Below are positions 1 through 8,498 of a stretch of DNA of 64,000 nt, one piece after another. Source of the stretch: an uncultured Burkholderiales bacterium (GTDB taxonomy: Bacteria > Pseudomonadota > Gammaproteobacteria > Burkholderiales > Burkholderiaceae_C); assembly GCA_903896615.1 (NCBI GenBank), contig CAITYM010000078.1, forward strand, positions 1 to 64,000, read 5' to 3'. The position numbers and the translations under genes were made by a program. Position 1 is the stretch's first letter. Every line of letters starts with the position of its first letter. The notes beneath the pieces are model-generated. The model saw nothing but the letters and a program-made list of their open reading frames with translations, was not told where the DNA came from and did not search any database.

Positions 1-11
1 CCTTTTGCCAT
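1..11 (-). CDS. tuf: Elongation factor Tu, first codons only (second tuf copy)
   Basis: Only the start of the gene is inside the window. The minus strand at 11..1 reads ATG GCA AAA GG, coding for M-A-K-G, the same opening as the complete tuf gene at 57167-58357. A GGAG ribosome binding site lies about 10 bases upstream. The identification rests on these codons plus position: tuf directly after tRNA-Tyr, tRNA-Gly and tRNA-Thr is the classical proteobacterial tRNA-tufB arrangement. The rest of the gene lies beyond the left edge, so length and intactness cannot be judged. Confidence 0.75.
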
Positions 12-60
12 TTTCAAGCACTCCGGGCTAAAACAGGTTTCAAATCAACGGGGAGACAGT

Positions 61-136
<76 letters not shown>

Positions 137-170
137 TAGCCAACTCGCCACCAATCCAACATGGAAAACG

Positions 171-244
171 TGGAGCGGGATGAGAGAATCGAACTCTCGA
201 CAACAGTTTGGAAAACTGTAGTTTTACCATTAAACTAATCCCGC
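171..244 (-). tRNA. tRNA-Gly (anticodon TCC)
   Basis: On the minus strand the acceptor stem GCGGGAT pairs with ATCCCGC, followed by T, CCA encoded at 173..171. The anticodon TCC is at 212..210, flanked by a perfect 5-bp anticodon stem. The D-arm AGTTTAATGGTAAAAC is typical of tRNA-Gly(UCC). It sits 34 bases from tRNA-Thr in the same transcript. Confidence 0.97.
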
Positions 245-304
245 ACGGATTTCACAATCATCGCCGATGTCGCAGGTTACCCATACGTCTCACTCGTCTT
301 TCGA

Positions 305-390
305 TGGTGGAGGAGATTGGATTCGAACCAATGTAGGCGTAAGCCAACAGATTTACAGTCTGCCCCCTTTAGCCACTCGGGCACCCCTCC
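305..390 (-). tRNA. tRNA-Tyr (anticodon GTA)
   Basis: A class II tRNA with a long variable arm. The minus strand opens GGAGGGGT and closes with ACTCCTCC-like acceptor pairing and an encoded CCA at 307..305. The anticodon GTA is at 356..354. The extra arm (GGCTTACGCC) forms its own hairpin, as expected for tRNA-Tyr. It is the first gene of the tRNA cluster; the promoter lies just upstream at about 403-408. Confidence 0.97.
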
Positions 391-402
391 GGCGAACCCG
401 AT

Positions 403-408
403 AATATA
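403..408 (-). promoter_or_regulatory. -10 element of the tRNA-Tyr/Gly/Thr-tuf transcript
   Basis: The minus strand carries TATATT followed by a GC-rich discriminator (CGGGTTCGCC) that leads into the tRNA-Tyr 5' end at 390. A GC-rich discriminator is characteristic of stringently controlled stable RNA promoters. No good -35 hexamer is visible at 16-18 bases, so the call rests on the -10 and discriminator. Confidence 0.5.
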
Positions 409-548
409 ACATATATTTCAAAGCCAACGAGTGACTGTAATGTTTTTTGCAGGAATTTCGCAACCCCCACGGTCACCCACATCACGACTGCGAGCCATAA
501 TGAACTCTAATAAATGCAGTTGCCGCCCTAAAGCACCCCTCAAAACCA

Positions 549-560
549 GGCTTTTTAGCC
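549..560 (-). terminator. Weak candidate terminator after ung
   Basis: A short hairpin GGCT-AAAA-AGCC on the minus strand is followed by TGGTTTT, about 25 bases past the ung stop codon. Stem and U-tract are both short. The rest of 391-583 holds only the tRNA promoter and no ORF. Confidence 0.3.
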
Positions 561-583
561 GCCTTTAGCGACTATTGAAAGCA

Positions 584-1363
584 TTAAAGCTGCCAATTCA
601 TACCTATACCCCTTTTGGCCAGCCAATCTTGCGCAAGAGAAAAATGACAATTCCCAATAAAAGGCGTCTTTCCTCTTGATGCAGACAACGGAGAAGGGTG
701 ATTCGAGGTCAAAACAAGGCAGTTTTCGACGCTCCAACCCGGCGAAGATTTAATCACCGTCACTTTGGACTGTGCATGCGCCCCCCAAAGCATAAAGACC
801 ATTGGCCTTTTCTCGCACGCCAACTCCAATATAAGTTGGTCCGTCAAAATCTCCCACCCCTGAGCCGAATGAGAGGCAGGCTCGCCTTTCTCAACAGTCA
901 AAGTGGTATTGAGAAGCAACACCCCTGACCTTGCCCAGGACTCCAAATTACCGCTGCTCGGAACCCTAAAGTCTGCAATACCGGGATCCCGATCAATCTC
1001 CTTGAAAATATTGACCAATGAAGGCGGCGGCTTGATTCCAGGGTAAACAGAAAAGGCAAGCCCCTGGGCTTGCCCAGGGCCGTGATAGGGATCTTGCCCC
1101 AAAATCACAATATTGACGCTGTCAAAAGGCGTCAGTTCAAGAGCTTTAAAAGGAGTTGATGGGTATATACACGCGCCACTTTGCAAACGACTCGACAAAA
1201 AAAGGCTCAGCTTGGAGCCATGCTCTGAGCGCCAAAAGGACTTTAGGATCTTTATCCATCGAGGATCTAACCGGTCATTGTGCAATTCATCAAAAGGCTC
1301 CCAGCGCACTAACTTGTTTTCACCGAAACCAAAATCTTGATCCAAACGATTCAAATTTACCAA
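584..1363 (-). CDS. ung: Uracil-DNA glycosylase (family 1)
   Basis: Removes uracil from DNA in base excision repair. The 259-residue protein has the family-1 water-activating motif GQDPYH at residues 89-94 (catalytic Asp91) and the Leu-loop motif HPSPLS at 222-227 (catalytic His222). The segment after GQDPYH (GPGQAQGLAFSV) is also canonical. The E. coli enzyme is 229 residues, so this one carries a somewhat longer N-terminus. No ATG is available near the N-terminus. A TTG at 1363 lies four bases after the trpC stop, and a second TTG occurs at 1354; I chose the first. It is the last gene of the trp transcript, an arrangement common in Burkholderiales. Confidence 0.95.
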   Translation of the reverse strand: MVNLNRLDQDFGFGENKLVRWEPFDELHNDRLDPRWIKILKSFWRSEHGSKLSLFLSSRLQSGACIYPSTPFKALELTPFDSVNIVILGQDPYHGPGQAQGLAFSVYPGIKPPPSLVNIFKEIDRDPGIADFRVPSSGNLESWARSGVLLLNTTLTVEKGEPASHSAQGWEILTDQLILELACEKRPMVFMLWGAHAQSKVTVIKSSPGWSVENCLVLTSNHPSPLSASRGKTPFIGNCHFSLAQDWLAKRGIGMNWQL

Positions 1364-1366
1364 AAC

Positions 1367-2182
1367 TTAATTCGCAGTTGCATTGTTGAAAAATAAATTG
1401 GCTAATGCTTCTCCTGGGTCCTTTGCCCGCATAAAAGCTTCTCCCACTAAAAATCCATGAACGCCAGCACGCTTTAGGAGGGTGATATCCGCATGCGTTT
1501 GAATCCCACTTTCCGAAATCAATAAACGCTCGCCGGGAAGATCAGTCACCAATGGCACCATTTCTATAGTAGTTGATAAGTCCACCTCAAATGTTCTTAG
1601 ATTTCGGTTATTGACGCCAATTAATGGGGTTTTAAGTTTTAAGGCGCGTTCTAACTCTGCTTTGTCATGAACTTCAACCAGAGCTGCCATGCCAAGACTA
1701 TGTGCGATGGACTCAAACTCAATCATTTGCGCATCATCTAAGCAGGCGGCAATTAATAAAATGCAGTCAGCGCCCATTGAGCGAGACTCGTATACCTGAT
1801 AGGCGTCAACTATAAAGTCTTTACGCAAGACGGGCAAATCACAGGACGCACGAGCTTGCTTTAAGTAATCAACTCCACCTTGAAAAAACTGTTTATCCGT
1901 CAGCACAGACAAGCAAGCAGCGCCAGATTGTGCGTAACTTTGTGCAATATCTGCTGCAACGAAATCTTCCCTCAACACGCCTTTTGAAGGACTTGCTTTT
2001 TTAACCTCAGCAATGACCGCCGATTGTCCAGTTGCTATTTTTCTTCGCAGCGCGCCCACAAAGTCACGCGTTAAAACTCTAGTAAATGCATCGTCTCGCA
2101 CCGCCTCCAATGAAAGCTTGCGCTTTGCACTGGCAACTTCTTCGTGCTTGACTGCAACAATTTCTTTAAGTATGTCGGTCAT
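1367..2182 (-). CDS. trpC: Indole-3-glycerol phosphate synthase
   Basis: Converts carboxyphenylamino-deoxyribulose phosphate to indole-3-glycerol phosphate in tryptophan synthesis. It is a 271-residue single-function TIM barrel, not fused to TrpF as in enterobacteria. Diagnostic motifs are [10 protein letters not shown] (catalytic Lys in strand 1), [35 protein letters not shown] and GFLVGEAFM. It starts with ATG and lies 24 bases after trpD. It is followed at four bases by the TTG of ung, so the two genes are probably co-transcribed. Confidence 0.97.
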   Translation of the reverse strand: MTDILKEIVAVKHEEVASAKRKLSLEAVRDDAFTRVLTRDFVGALRRKIATGQSAVIAEVKKASPSKGVLREDFVAADIAQSYAQSGAACLSVLTDKQFFQGGVDYLKQARASCDLPVLRKDFIVDAYQVYESRSMGADCILLIAACLDDAQMIEFESIAHSLGMAALVEVHDKAELERALKLKTPLIGVNNRNLRTFEVDLSTTIEMVPLVTDLPGERLLISESGIQTHADITLLKRAGVHGFLVGEAFMRAKDPGEALANLFFNNATAN

Positions 2183-2206
2183 ATGTCAATTAACTTCCTA
2201 GTGTTT

Positions 2207-3241
2207 TTATTTTTTTCCTACGCCCTGAGTGAAGGAAATCATTTGATTCAAACGCTCCTTTGCAGCGCCAGTAGCGATTGTTTTCTTGGCCAATTCAAGA
2301 CCTGCTTGGACGGTATCCACCACATTGGCAGCGTATAAAGCAACTCCTGCGTTTAAACAAACAATATCCTTTGGAGGACCGTCTTCATTATTCAACACAG
2401 ACATAAGCATTGCTTTTGATTCCTGCGGGGTTGCAACCTTTAATGCGCGATGTGAGCTCATTGCAACTCCAAAATCTTCCGGGTGCAACTCATACTCTCT
2501 GATCTTTCCGTCTTTTAATTCGCCTACAACGGTGGTTGCACCCAAACTTACCTCATCTAGCCCATCCTTGCCGTAAACCACAAGGGCGTGTTTTGCGCCT
2601 AAACGCTCCAAAGCGCGAACTTGTATGCCTACTAAATCTTCATGAAATACTCCCATTAAGATATTTGGCGCTTGGGCTGGATTGGTCAACGGCCCCAGGA
2701 TATTAAAAATAGTTCTGACGCCAAGTTCCTTGCGCACGGGGGCGACATTTTTCATCGCAGGGTGATGGTTTGGAGCAAACATAAAGCCCACCCCAACTTG
2801 ATCAATACAGGTTGCGATTTCCTCGGGTGTTAGGTTTATATTCACACCAAGGTTTTCAAGAACATCTGCACTTCCGCTTTTACTGCTTACACTTCGCCCC
2901 CCGTGTTTGCTCACACGCCCACCAGCGGCGGCAACAACAAACATGGAGCAAGTCGAAATATTAAACGTATGTGCGCCGTCTCCGCCTGTGCCGACAATAT
3001 CAACCAAATGCGTAGGGTCCTTAACTATCACAGGAGTTGCAAACTCACGCATCACCTGCGCTGCAGCTGTAATCTCACCTATAGTTTCTTTTTTAACACG
3101 TAGTCCCGTCACAATAGCTGCCATCATGACCGGGGACATCTCGCCTTTCATGATCATTCGCATCAAATGCAGCATTTCATCGTGGAAGATTTCTCTGTGT
3201 TCGATCGTTCTTTGCAATGCTTCTGTGGGTGTGATACTCAT
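2207..3241 (-). CDS. trpD: Anthranilate phosphoribosyltransferase
   Basis: Transfers the phosphoribosyl group of PRPP to anthranilate. It has 344 residues, the normal length for the stand-alone enzyme. The PRPP-binding glycine loop [13 protein letters not shown] is present, as is the anthranilate-site segment [18 protein letters not shown], and [11 protein letters not shown] is the expected conserved block. It starts with ATG. It sits 35 bases after trpG and 24 before trpC, in the order trpE-G-D-C. Confidence 0.97.
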   Translation of the reverse strand: MSITPTEALQRTIEHREIFHDEMLHLMRMIMKGEMSPVMMAAIVTGLRVKKETIGEITAAAQVMREFATPVIVKDPTHLVDIVGTGGDGAHTFNISTCSMFVVAAAGGRVSKHGGRSVSSKSGSADVLENLGVNINLTPEEIATCIDQVGVGFMFAPNHHPAMKNVAPVRKELGVRTIFNILGPLTNPAQAPNILMGVFHEDLVGIQVRALERLGAKHALVVYGKDGLDEVSLGATTVVGELKDGKIREYELHPEDFGVAMSSHRALKVATPQESKAMLMSVLNNEDGPPKDIVCLNAGVALYAANVVDTVQAGLELAKKTIATGAAKERLNQMISFTQGVGKK

Positions 3242-3276
3242 AAACTGTTATTCAATTAAGTAGTTAACTATTAGAT

Positions 3277-3855
3277 TTAGGCGAGATCCATAAAGTTTTT
3301 CATGAGCGCGTGTCCATGTTCCGTCAATATAGATTCAGGATGAAACTGAACACCCTGAACATATACGTCTTTGTGACGAACGCCCATTATTTCTGAATCA
3401 TCGCACCAAGCAGTAATCTCCAACTCAGAGGGACAAGAAGCCCTATCTATTGCGAGGGAGTGATATCTATTAACCGTATATTGCTGCGGTAATCCGCTAA
3501 AAACGCCGACTTGCTTTGTCGTTATCACGCTGGTTTTGCCGTGCATCAAAGCTTTGGCGCGCACCACTTTGCCGCCAAAAGCAGCGCCAATACTTTGGTG
3601 CCCAAGGCACACACCTAAGATTGGTATTTTCCCAGCAAAGTGTTGAATCGCAGCTACCGACACGCCAGCCTCGCTTGGTGAACAAGGTCCAGGTGATATG
3701 ACTAAACGATCTGGCTTTATTTCATTAATCTGGTTTAGCGTGATCTCATCATTTCTTTTCACATCAACATGCGCACCAAGCTCACAAAAATACTGCACCA
3801 AATTGTAAGTAAAGGAATCGTAGTTATCGATCATTAATATACGCAACGCGCTCAT
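3277..3855 (-). CDS. trpG: Anthranilate synthase component II (glutamine amidotransferase)
   Basis: Supplies ammonia from glutamine to TrpE. It is a class I amidotransferase of about 192 residues with oxyanion motif SPGPCSP, nucleophile motif GVCLGHQSI (Cys) and the His-Glu pair in VQFHPES. I start it at the ATG at 3855, whose bases overlap the trpE stop (TGATG); a TTG one codon upstream is less likely. The overlap indicates translational coupling, fitting the 1:1 complex. In many bacteria TrpG also serves PabB; whether it does here is unknown. Confidence 0.96.
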   Translation of the reverse strand: MSALRILMIDNYDSFTYNLVQYFCELGAHVDVKRNDEITLNQINEIKPDRLVISPGPCSPSEAGVSVAAIQHFAGKIPILGVCLGHQSIGAAFGGKVVRAKALMHGKTSVITTKQVGVFSGLPQQYTVNRYHSLAIDRASCPSELEITAWCDDSEIMGVRHKDVYVQGVQFHPESILTEHGHALMKNFMDLA

Positions 3856-5366
3856 CAAAAACCCTCCTCTACTAGTTCAGAGGCGCGCAGCAATGCACGC
3901 GCTTTATGCTCTGTCTCCGACCACTCTAGCTCGGGCACAGAGTCAGCCACAACACCAGCCGCAGCTTGAACATACAAGCAGTTGTTTTTAATAATTCCAG
4001 TGCGAATCGCAATAGCAATATCCATATCTCCTGCGAAGCTCAAATAACCGCAAGCACCGCCGTAGATACCTCGCTTGGTGGGCTCTAACTCATCAATCAA
4101 CTCCATTGCATGAACTTTTGGAGCCCCGGTAAGAGTTCCAGCAGGGAAAGTAGCGCGCAAGATATCCATACTAGTCAACCCGTCTTTTACCAGCCCCTCA
4201 ACGTTACTCACTATGTGCATAACATGGCTGTAGCGCTCAACTTTGAAGGCTTCTGTAACTTGTACGGAACCGGGCTTTGCAATTCTGCCTATATCATTGC
4301 GCGCCAGATCAATCAGCATGACATGTTCAGCTCTTTCTTTCGGGTCGCTGATTAGCTCTTGTTCGATGCGCAGATCATCCTGGGTTGTGCCCCCTCTGGG
4401 CCGGGTTCCGGCTAAGGGTCGAATGGTTACTTTAGCACCCTCAGGTGTTGGCTCATGTCGAACCAAGATTTCGGGGGATGCGCCTACAACTTGGAAATCT
4501 CCAAAATTGTAAAAGTACATATAAGGACTCGGATTTAAAGACCGAAGTGCTCTGTATAAGGACAAGGGACTTTGGGTGAATTTCTTTTTCAACCGCTGGC
4601 CCACTTGAACCTGCATGAAATCCCCACCTTCAATTAGGTGCTTGGCCCGCTCAACTGCTTTTAGGAAATCTTCCTTAGGAAATTCCCGTTCTATCTCGTA
4701 CGAGGGAGTGGGCTCAATGAGGGGCGCAACCACGGGGGTATTTAATTTTGACTTTAACTCTCTCAGCCTAGATTGAGCTTGCTCATATGCATGAGGGCTC
4801 TCGGGATTGGCATAAACAATCAGATACAGCTTTCCTGAAAGGTTATCAATTACTGCTAATTCCTCAGTTTGAAGTAACAAAATATCTGGGCAGTCGAGGG
4901 TATCCTTTGGACAACTTTTCTCAAGCTTTTTCTCAATATAGCGAACACTGTCATAACCAAAATAGCCCGCCAATCCACCACAAAATCTTGGCAGTCCAGG
5001 TCTTAAAGCCACTTTAAACCGTTTTTGGTATTCGGCAATGAAGTCCAAAGGGTTTCCTGCATGCGTCTCAATTACTTTACCCAAGTGCATCACTTGTGTG
5101 AGCGCCTTTTCGCCAAATCCACGGGCCTGAATCCATGTCTTAGCTGGCAAGCCAATAAAACTATACCTGCCAAAACGCTCCCCACCAACGACTGACTCTA
5201 ATAAGAAACTATTTTTACCCAACGGCTCCGCAGGAACAAAGGACGTCTGGGTAAGCTTGATATAAAGCGAAAGCGGTGTTTCCAAATCTGCAAACGCTTG
5301 CTCAATTAAGGGTATGCGGTTGAAGCCTTCTTCTACCAAGGCGTTGAACTCTTGTACTGTTAACAC
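3855..5366 (-). CDS. trpE: Anthranilate synthase component I
   Basis: Makes anthranilate from chorismate, the committed step of tryptophan synthesis. It has 503 residues. The N-terminal domain contains the LLES motif (in NSFLLESV) associated with tryptophan feedback inhibition. The C-terminal chorismate-binding domain shows [29 protein letters not shown] and GGACGYLSF. The start is GTG at 5366 with a GGAG box about 7 bases upstream. It heads the trp operon. The 371 bases in front hold a candidate Trp leader peptide and alternative hairpins, described separately. Confidence 0.97.
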   Translation of the reverse strand: MLTVQEFNALVEEGFNRIPLIEQAFADLETPLSLYIKLTQTSFVPAEPLGKNSFLLESVVGGERFGRYSFIGLPAKTWIQARGFGEKALTQVMHLGKVIETHAGNPLDFIAEYQKRFKVALRPGLPRFCGGLAGYFGYDSVRYIEKKLEKSCPKDTLDCPDILLLQTEELAVIDNLSGKLYLIVYANPESPHAYEQAQSRLRELKSKLNTPVVAPLIEPTPSYEIEREFPKEDFLKAVERAKHLIEGGDFMQVQVGQRLKKKFTQSPLSLYRALRSLNPSPYMYFYNFGDFQVVGASPEILVRHEPTPEGAKVTIRPLAGTRPRGGTTQDDLRIEQELISDPKERAEHVMLIDLARNDIGRIAKPGSVQVTEAFKVERYSHVMHIVSNVEGLVKDGLTSMDILRATFPAGTLTGAPKVHAMELIDELEPTKRGIYGGACGYLSFAGDMDIAIAIRTGIIKNNCLYVQAAAGVVADSVPELEWSETEHKARALLRASELVEEGF

Positions 5367-5477
5367 GATTTACTCCAGGGAAATAGACTCTAAATTTAGT
5401 CCATTGAAATAATTGCGCGATAGTTAAACAATAAGTCGTGTGTTAATGGGTTGTGCACATCAAGACTAGTATGAGTT

Positions 5478-5529
5478 CGCGCGCCACGAATTGCGCAGGT
5501 TAAAAGCTTACCCGCGCCAGGGCCAAGCT
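5478..5529 (-). promoter_or_regulatory. Candidate trp attenuator hairpins
   Basis: Three overlapping complementarities are visible on the minus strand. Segment 1:2 pairs AGCTTGGCCC (5529-5520) with GGGTAAGCT (5513-5505), followed by TTT. Segment 2:3 pairs GCGCGGG (5517-5511) with CCTGCGC (5499-5493). Segment 3:4 pairs TGCGC (5497-5493) with GCGCG nearby (about 5483-5478). This is the 1:2/2:3/3:4 topology of a ribosome-mediated attenuator, and the leader Trp codons fall in segment 1. Weakness: the 3:4 hairpin lacks a U-tract, while 1:2 has a short one, so which hairpin would terminate is unclear. Confidence 0.4.
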
Positions 5530-5573
5530 CCCCGGTAACTACAACCTGTAACAGTAGTGGAATGTATAAACAT
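5508..5573 (-). CDS. Candidate tryptophan leader peptide (21 residues)
   Basis: A short ORF lies 141 bases upstream of trpE. It starts with ATG at 5573 and stops with TAA at 5508. Its peptide ends G-A-W-P-W-R-G, so two of the last five residues are Trp, the pattern of ribosome-stalling leader peptides in proteobacterial trp operons. The Trp codons sit inside the first arm of a hairpin (see the attenuator entry). No convincing Shine-Dalgarno sequence precedes the ATG, which is the main reason for caution. Confidence 0.45.
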   Translation of the reverse strand: MFIHSTTVTGCSYRGAWPWRG

Positions 5574-5669
5574 AGACGACTAGTTTAACCGAGATTAAGG
5601 TTCATGGCCCGCTCAGGACTGGGAATTAATTGGCTACAACCCCCAAATTGAACCCGTCCTAACCCCTTC

Positions 5670-5698
5670 ATTATCTAGGCCTCACACTTTCCTGTGAT
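5670..5698 (-). promoter_or_regulatory. Candidate trp operon promoter
   Basis: The minus strand shows ATCACA (5698-5693) and GATAAT (5675-5670) separated by 17 bases. These match the sigma-70 hexamers at 4/6 and 5/6 positions. It would give a leader of roughly 90 bases before the candidate leader peptide. The remainder of 5574-5737 contains a small hairpin CAGCC/GGCTG at 5716-5733 after pncC and nothing else I recognise. Confidence 0.35.
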
Positions 5699-5737
5699 GA
5701 GCCGTCTAATCCAAGCAGCCCGAAATTTGGCTGACAA

Positions 5738-6256
5738 CTATTTTGATTTCAAAAGTGAAATTATTTTAAACAACGCGTGATCTACCGTCTGTTGTCGAAC
5801 ACTCGCGCGGTTTCCCTCGAAATGCATCAACTCACTGGTAAGCCAAAAAGCATCTGCCCCTACCGTTGGCCCTGCGTCACTGGGCATAGCCCAGGCAAAC
5901 CACACACTACCAACTGGTTTGTCCGCACTTCCACCCGTAGGCCCAGCAATACCAGTGACGGCTACACTGACTTGAGCGCGTGAATGCCTCAAGCCTCCAA
6001 GCGCCATAGCCTTCACCACTGCGTCGCTGACCGCACCGTGGTCTTGAATAATGCTGGGGTCAACGCCTAATAATTCGCATTTTGCAGTGTTGGAATACGT
6101 TACAAATCCCCGCTCAAACCAATCACTGGAACCCGCCAAGTCCGTACAACTGGCAGCGATAAGGCCACCTGTACAGCTCTCAGCGCTGGTTAAATACCAT
6201 CCGCGCTGCAACAAAGAGTGGGACAACTCAAGAACCAAAGCTTCGGTGTTTTTCAC
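5738..6256 (-). CDS. pncC: Nicotinamide-nucleotide amidohydrolase (CinA C-terminal family)
   Basis: Deamidates nicotinamide mononucleotide in NAD recycling. The 172-residue protein consists only of the CinA C-terminal domain. Motifs are ESCTGG (residues about 26-31), DLAGSSDWFERGFVTYSN, GAVSDAVV and GIAGPTGGS. I start it at GTG 6256 because AAGGAG lies 8-9 bases upstream. An open frame extends further upstream, but its residues do not resemble the family. It follows pgpA at 88 bases. Confidence 0.9.
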   Translation of the reverse strand: MKNTEALVLELSHSLLQRGWYLTSAESCTGGLIAASCTDLAGSSDWFERGFVTYSNTAKCELLGVDPSIIQDHGAVSDAVVKAMALGGLRHSRAQVSVAVTGIAGPTGGSADKPVGSVWFAWAMPSDAGPTVGADAFWLTSELMHFEGNRASVRQQTVDHALFKIISLLKSK

Positions 6257-6344
6257 TGAATTTCTCCTTAAATGTTTCGGACAAAACGAAGCCTCTTGAC
6301 CGTAATTAATTGCGATACGCTGCCCCCCCCAAAGCCACAGAGTA

Positions 6345-6833
6345 TTAGGTTGCCCGCCAAAGAGCCAACACAAGCAGCGTACAAAATCCGGCTACAAAAT
6401 CATCAAACAAAATACCCCAACCACCCCTGTAACCCCAGCCCTTAAAGTATTGATCCGCCCACCCTACTGGGCCTGGTTTTGCGATATCAAAAAATCTAAA
6501 AAGTAAAAACGCCATCAATTGCCCACCAAAACCCACAGGCATCCATATCCACAAGACCAACCAAAAAGCGACAACCTCATCCCACACAATTGCTCCGGGA
6601 TCCTTTTCCATTAAATGTTCCGCAGTTACTGTGCAAGCCCACCAACCAACTATAGTTGAAATCAAAATAACAACGCCGATCTCTTCTGCTCTTAAAAATG
6701 CTTGCAAAATCAAATAGACCACCCACGCCCAAAGCGTAGCCGCGGTGCCTGGTGCCGCCCGACTCAAACCAACCCCAAATCCAAGAGCCATGAAATGAGC
6801 GGGGTGAGATAACAAAAATCTGGAATTAATCAT
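6345..6833 (-). CDS. pgpA: Phosphatidylglycerophosphatase A
   Basis: Dephosphorylates phosphatidylglycerol phosphate to phosphatidylglycerol at the inner membrane. The 162-residue protein starts with the family signature GFGVGLSRAAPGTAATL (residues about 17-33). It also contains DPGAIVWDEVVAFWLVL, with the acidic metal-binding residues, and DQYFKGWGYRGGWGILFDD near the C-terminus. About four membrane segments are evident. I chose the ATG at 6833, five bases after the thiL stop; an upstream TTG at 6863 would overlap thiL. The thiL-pgpA pairing is common in proteobacteria. Confidence 0.93.
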   Translation of the reverse strand: MINSRFLLSHPAHFMALGFGVGLSRAAPGTAATLWAWVVYLILQAFLRAEEIGVVILISTIVGWWACTVTAEHLMEKDPGAIVWDEVVAFWLVLWIWMPVGFGGQLMAFLLFRFFDIAKPGPVGWADQYFKGWGYRGGWGILFDDFVAGFCTLLVLALWRAT

Positions 6834-6837
6834 CGGT

Positions 6838-7812
6838 TCAATTTGAGCGCTGAAAATGATCAAAAGAAAGGAAGCGACGGGTAATCAACTCACCATCACT
6901 ATCCAAAACTTTAAGGCCCCTCTCCTTTGTAATTTGACCAATTAGCGTAACCTTAGTGTTTGACTGCTCGCTTGCTGATACTACATCCTCACGCGCTGTT
7001 TGACGAGCCGTAAACACCAGCTCATAATCATCCCCGCCGCCCAGCACATAGTCAAGTCTATTGCTATACGAAAGCTCCTGCATGTCTTTTGATATTGCCG
7101 CGCTTTGATTCACCCAATCTGTCGTTAACACGGCGCCCACTTGGGAGCGCTGCAAAATGTGATTCAAGTCACCGACCAATCCATCGCTTACATCTATGCA
7201 CGCGTTGGCAACCCCCCTCAGTGCAACGCCCAAAGCAACTCGCGGCGTTGGTTGCTCTAGCCGACGTCTTATGCGCTCAAATGCGCGGGAGTCTACAGAT
7301 GTGTGCCCCCTAAACACATCCAGTGCTAAAGCTGCATCGCCCAAAGTTCCACTGACATAAATATCATCCCCCTCAAATGCACCACTCCTGAGAAGTGCGT
7401 CACCTGGAGGCACCTCCCCTAGCGCAGTGATGCCGATGCATAAGGGGCCCAGGGTAGTATCTCCCCCCACCAAATCGATACCATACTCAATTGCTGTATC
7501 CCAAAGCCCCTTTGAGAATTGCTCGAGCCAGTTCACATCAAGTTGCGGTAACGCCAAACTAAGTGTAAAAGCCGTAGGGGTTGCGCCACATGCAGCCAAA
7601 TCGCTTAAATTTACTGCCAAAGACTTAACTCCAAGGCGATAAGGATCTACGGTGGACAAGAAATGTCGTCCCTCGACCAACATATCGCTAGTGATACATT
7701 GGTGCATGCGAACGCTAGGCTCAAGTAGAGCGCAGTCATCTCCAACCCCCAACACCGCACGTTGAGTTGGTCTGGTGAAATATTTTGCGATTAGATCAAA
7801 CTCACTCATCAT
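6838..7812 (-). CDS. thiL: Thiamine-monophosphate kinase
   Basis: Phosphorylates thiamine monophosphate to the active cofactor thiamine diphosphate. It has 324 residues, as usual. N-terminal motifs GVGDDCALL and SDMLVEGRHF carry the Mg-ATP and substrate acidic residues, LVGGDTT and CIDVSDGLVGDLNHI follow, and LGGGDDYELVFTA lies near the C-terminus. The start is the first of two adjacent ATGs. The stop is five bases before pgpA, so the two are translated from one message. Confidence 0.96.
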   Translation of the reverse strand: MMSEFDLIAKYFTRPTQRAVLGVGDDCALLEPSVRMHQCITSDMLVEGRHFLSTVDPYRLGVKSLAVNLSDLAACGATPTAFTLSLALPQLDVNWLEQFSKGLWDTAIEYGIDLVGGDTTLGPLCIGITALGEVPPGDALLRSGAFEGDDIYVSGTLGDAALALDVFRGHTSVDSRAFERIRRRLEQPTPRVALGVALRGVANACIDVSDGLVGDLNHILQRSQVGAVLTTDWVNQSAAISKDMQELSYSNRLDYVLGGGDDYELVFTARQTAREDVVSASEQSNTKVTLIGQITKERGLKVLDSDGELITRRFLSFDHFQRSN

Positions 7813-7838
7813 TACTTGGGCCTTTTTTCCGGCGCTAA

Positions 7839-8231
7839 CTAATGCAAGCTTGAGCGACGATCTTCATCACTAAGTGCATCAAGCACAAACATGGGAATAT
7901 CTACTTCGTATTTTTCGCCGTCTTCGGCCACGCAAAAGTAACTTCCATGCATCGTCCCAGTAGGCGTTCTAAGCCTTGCACCACTTGTGTATTCAAAGGA
8001 CTCTGAGGGCTGGATTAAGGGTTGATAGCCGACAACGCCTAGTCCACGGACACGTTCGTGATAACCAAGGGCATCATTGATATGCCAAGTCCTTGAGATC
8101 AATTGCACAGCTACTGATCCGGAATTTGTAATCCTCACCGTGTAGGAAAAAGCATATATATCTTGATCCGGCGCAGATTGCTCGGCAATGTATTGTGGTT
8201 TTACCTCAACCTTTAGTTCGTATTTTGGCAT
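7839..8231 (-). CDS. apaG: ApaG family protein
   Basis: A 130-residue fibronectin-III-like ApaG protein. Matching features are YAFSYTVRITNSG, LISRTWHI, the conserved glycine-rich GLGVVGYQP and the TPTGTMHGSY block. In enterobacteria apaG is linked to Co2+ resistance/Mg2+ efflux and sits with ksgA/apaH; here its neighbours are thiL and, divergently, rpe. The biochemical role is not settled for the family. It begins with ATG 267 bases from rpe. Confidence 0.92.
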   Translation of the reverse strand: MPKYELKVEVKPQYIAEQSAPDQDIYAFSYTVRITNSGSVAVQLISRTWHINDALGYHERVRGLGVVGYQPLIQPSESFEYTSGARLRTPTGTMHGSYFCVAEDGEKYEVDIPMFVLDALSDEDRRSSLH

Positions 8232-8340
8232 CTACTTTTTAATTAAGATTGAATCGGTTTCTAGAATTTTCGTACAGTTGTATTTTGACATTTGATCCGC
8301 CTAAATACCACCCCCTTGTGTTGTTTAAAGCTAAATTTGC

Positions 8341-8377
8341 TTGACACCGAACCAACATATCCATCTTATCTTATAGT
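8341..8377 (+). promoter_or_regulatory. Candidate promoter for the rpe leader
   Basis: A perfect TTGACA (8341-8346) lies upstream of the rpe leader. The best -10 match, TATAGT at 8372-8377, is 25 bases away, which is too far. Candidates at normal spacing (TCTTAT at 8364) are weak. Transcription towards rpe probably begins in this region, but the exact elements are uncertain. Confidence 0.35.
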
Positions 8378-8390
8378 ACGATCTATGAGC

Positions 8391-8469
8391 GGTTGAGATG
8401 GAATTAACGCAAGGACGCTTCACTCTCAACTTATAAGGCACTCAAAACGAGTTCATTCCTGCGTTTTTT
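8391..8469 (+). promoter_or_regulatory. Structured rpe leader with terminator-like element
   Basis: Two complementarities interlock. GTTGAGA (8392-8398) pairs with TCTCAAC (8424-8430). AACGCA-A-GGA (8406-8415), lying inside that loop, pairs with TCCTGCGTT (8457-8465) and is followed directly by six T residues (8464-8469). A small ACTC/GAGT hairpin lies in between. The second helix plus T-run is terminator-like and ends 30 bases before rpe. The two helices can only coexist as a pseudoknot, so this could be an attenuator or a small RNA ending ahead of rpe. Confidence 0.4.
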
Positions 8470-8498
8470 GTAGCCCCCTCTTTTGTTTTGAACACATC

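Noticed and set aside
8398-8436. Twelve-codon ORF in the rpe leader as a leader peptide
   Set aside because: No Shine-Dalgarno sequence and no run of a regulatory amino acid; its content looks random.
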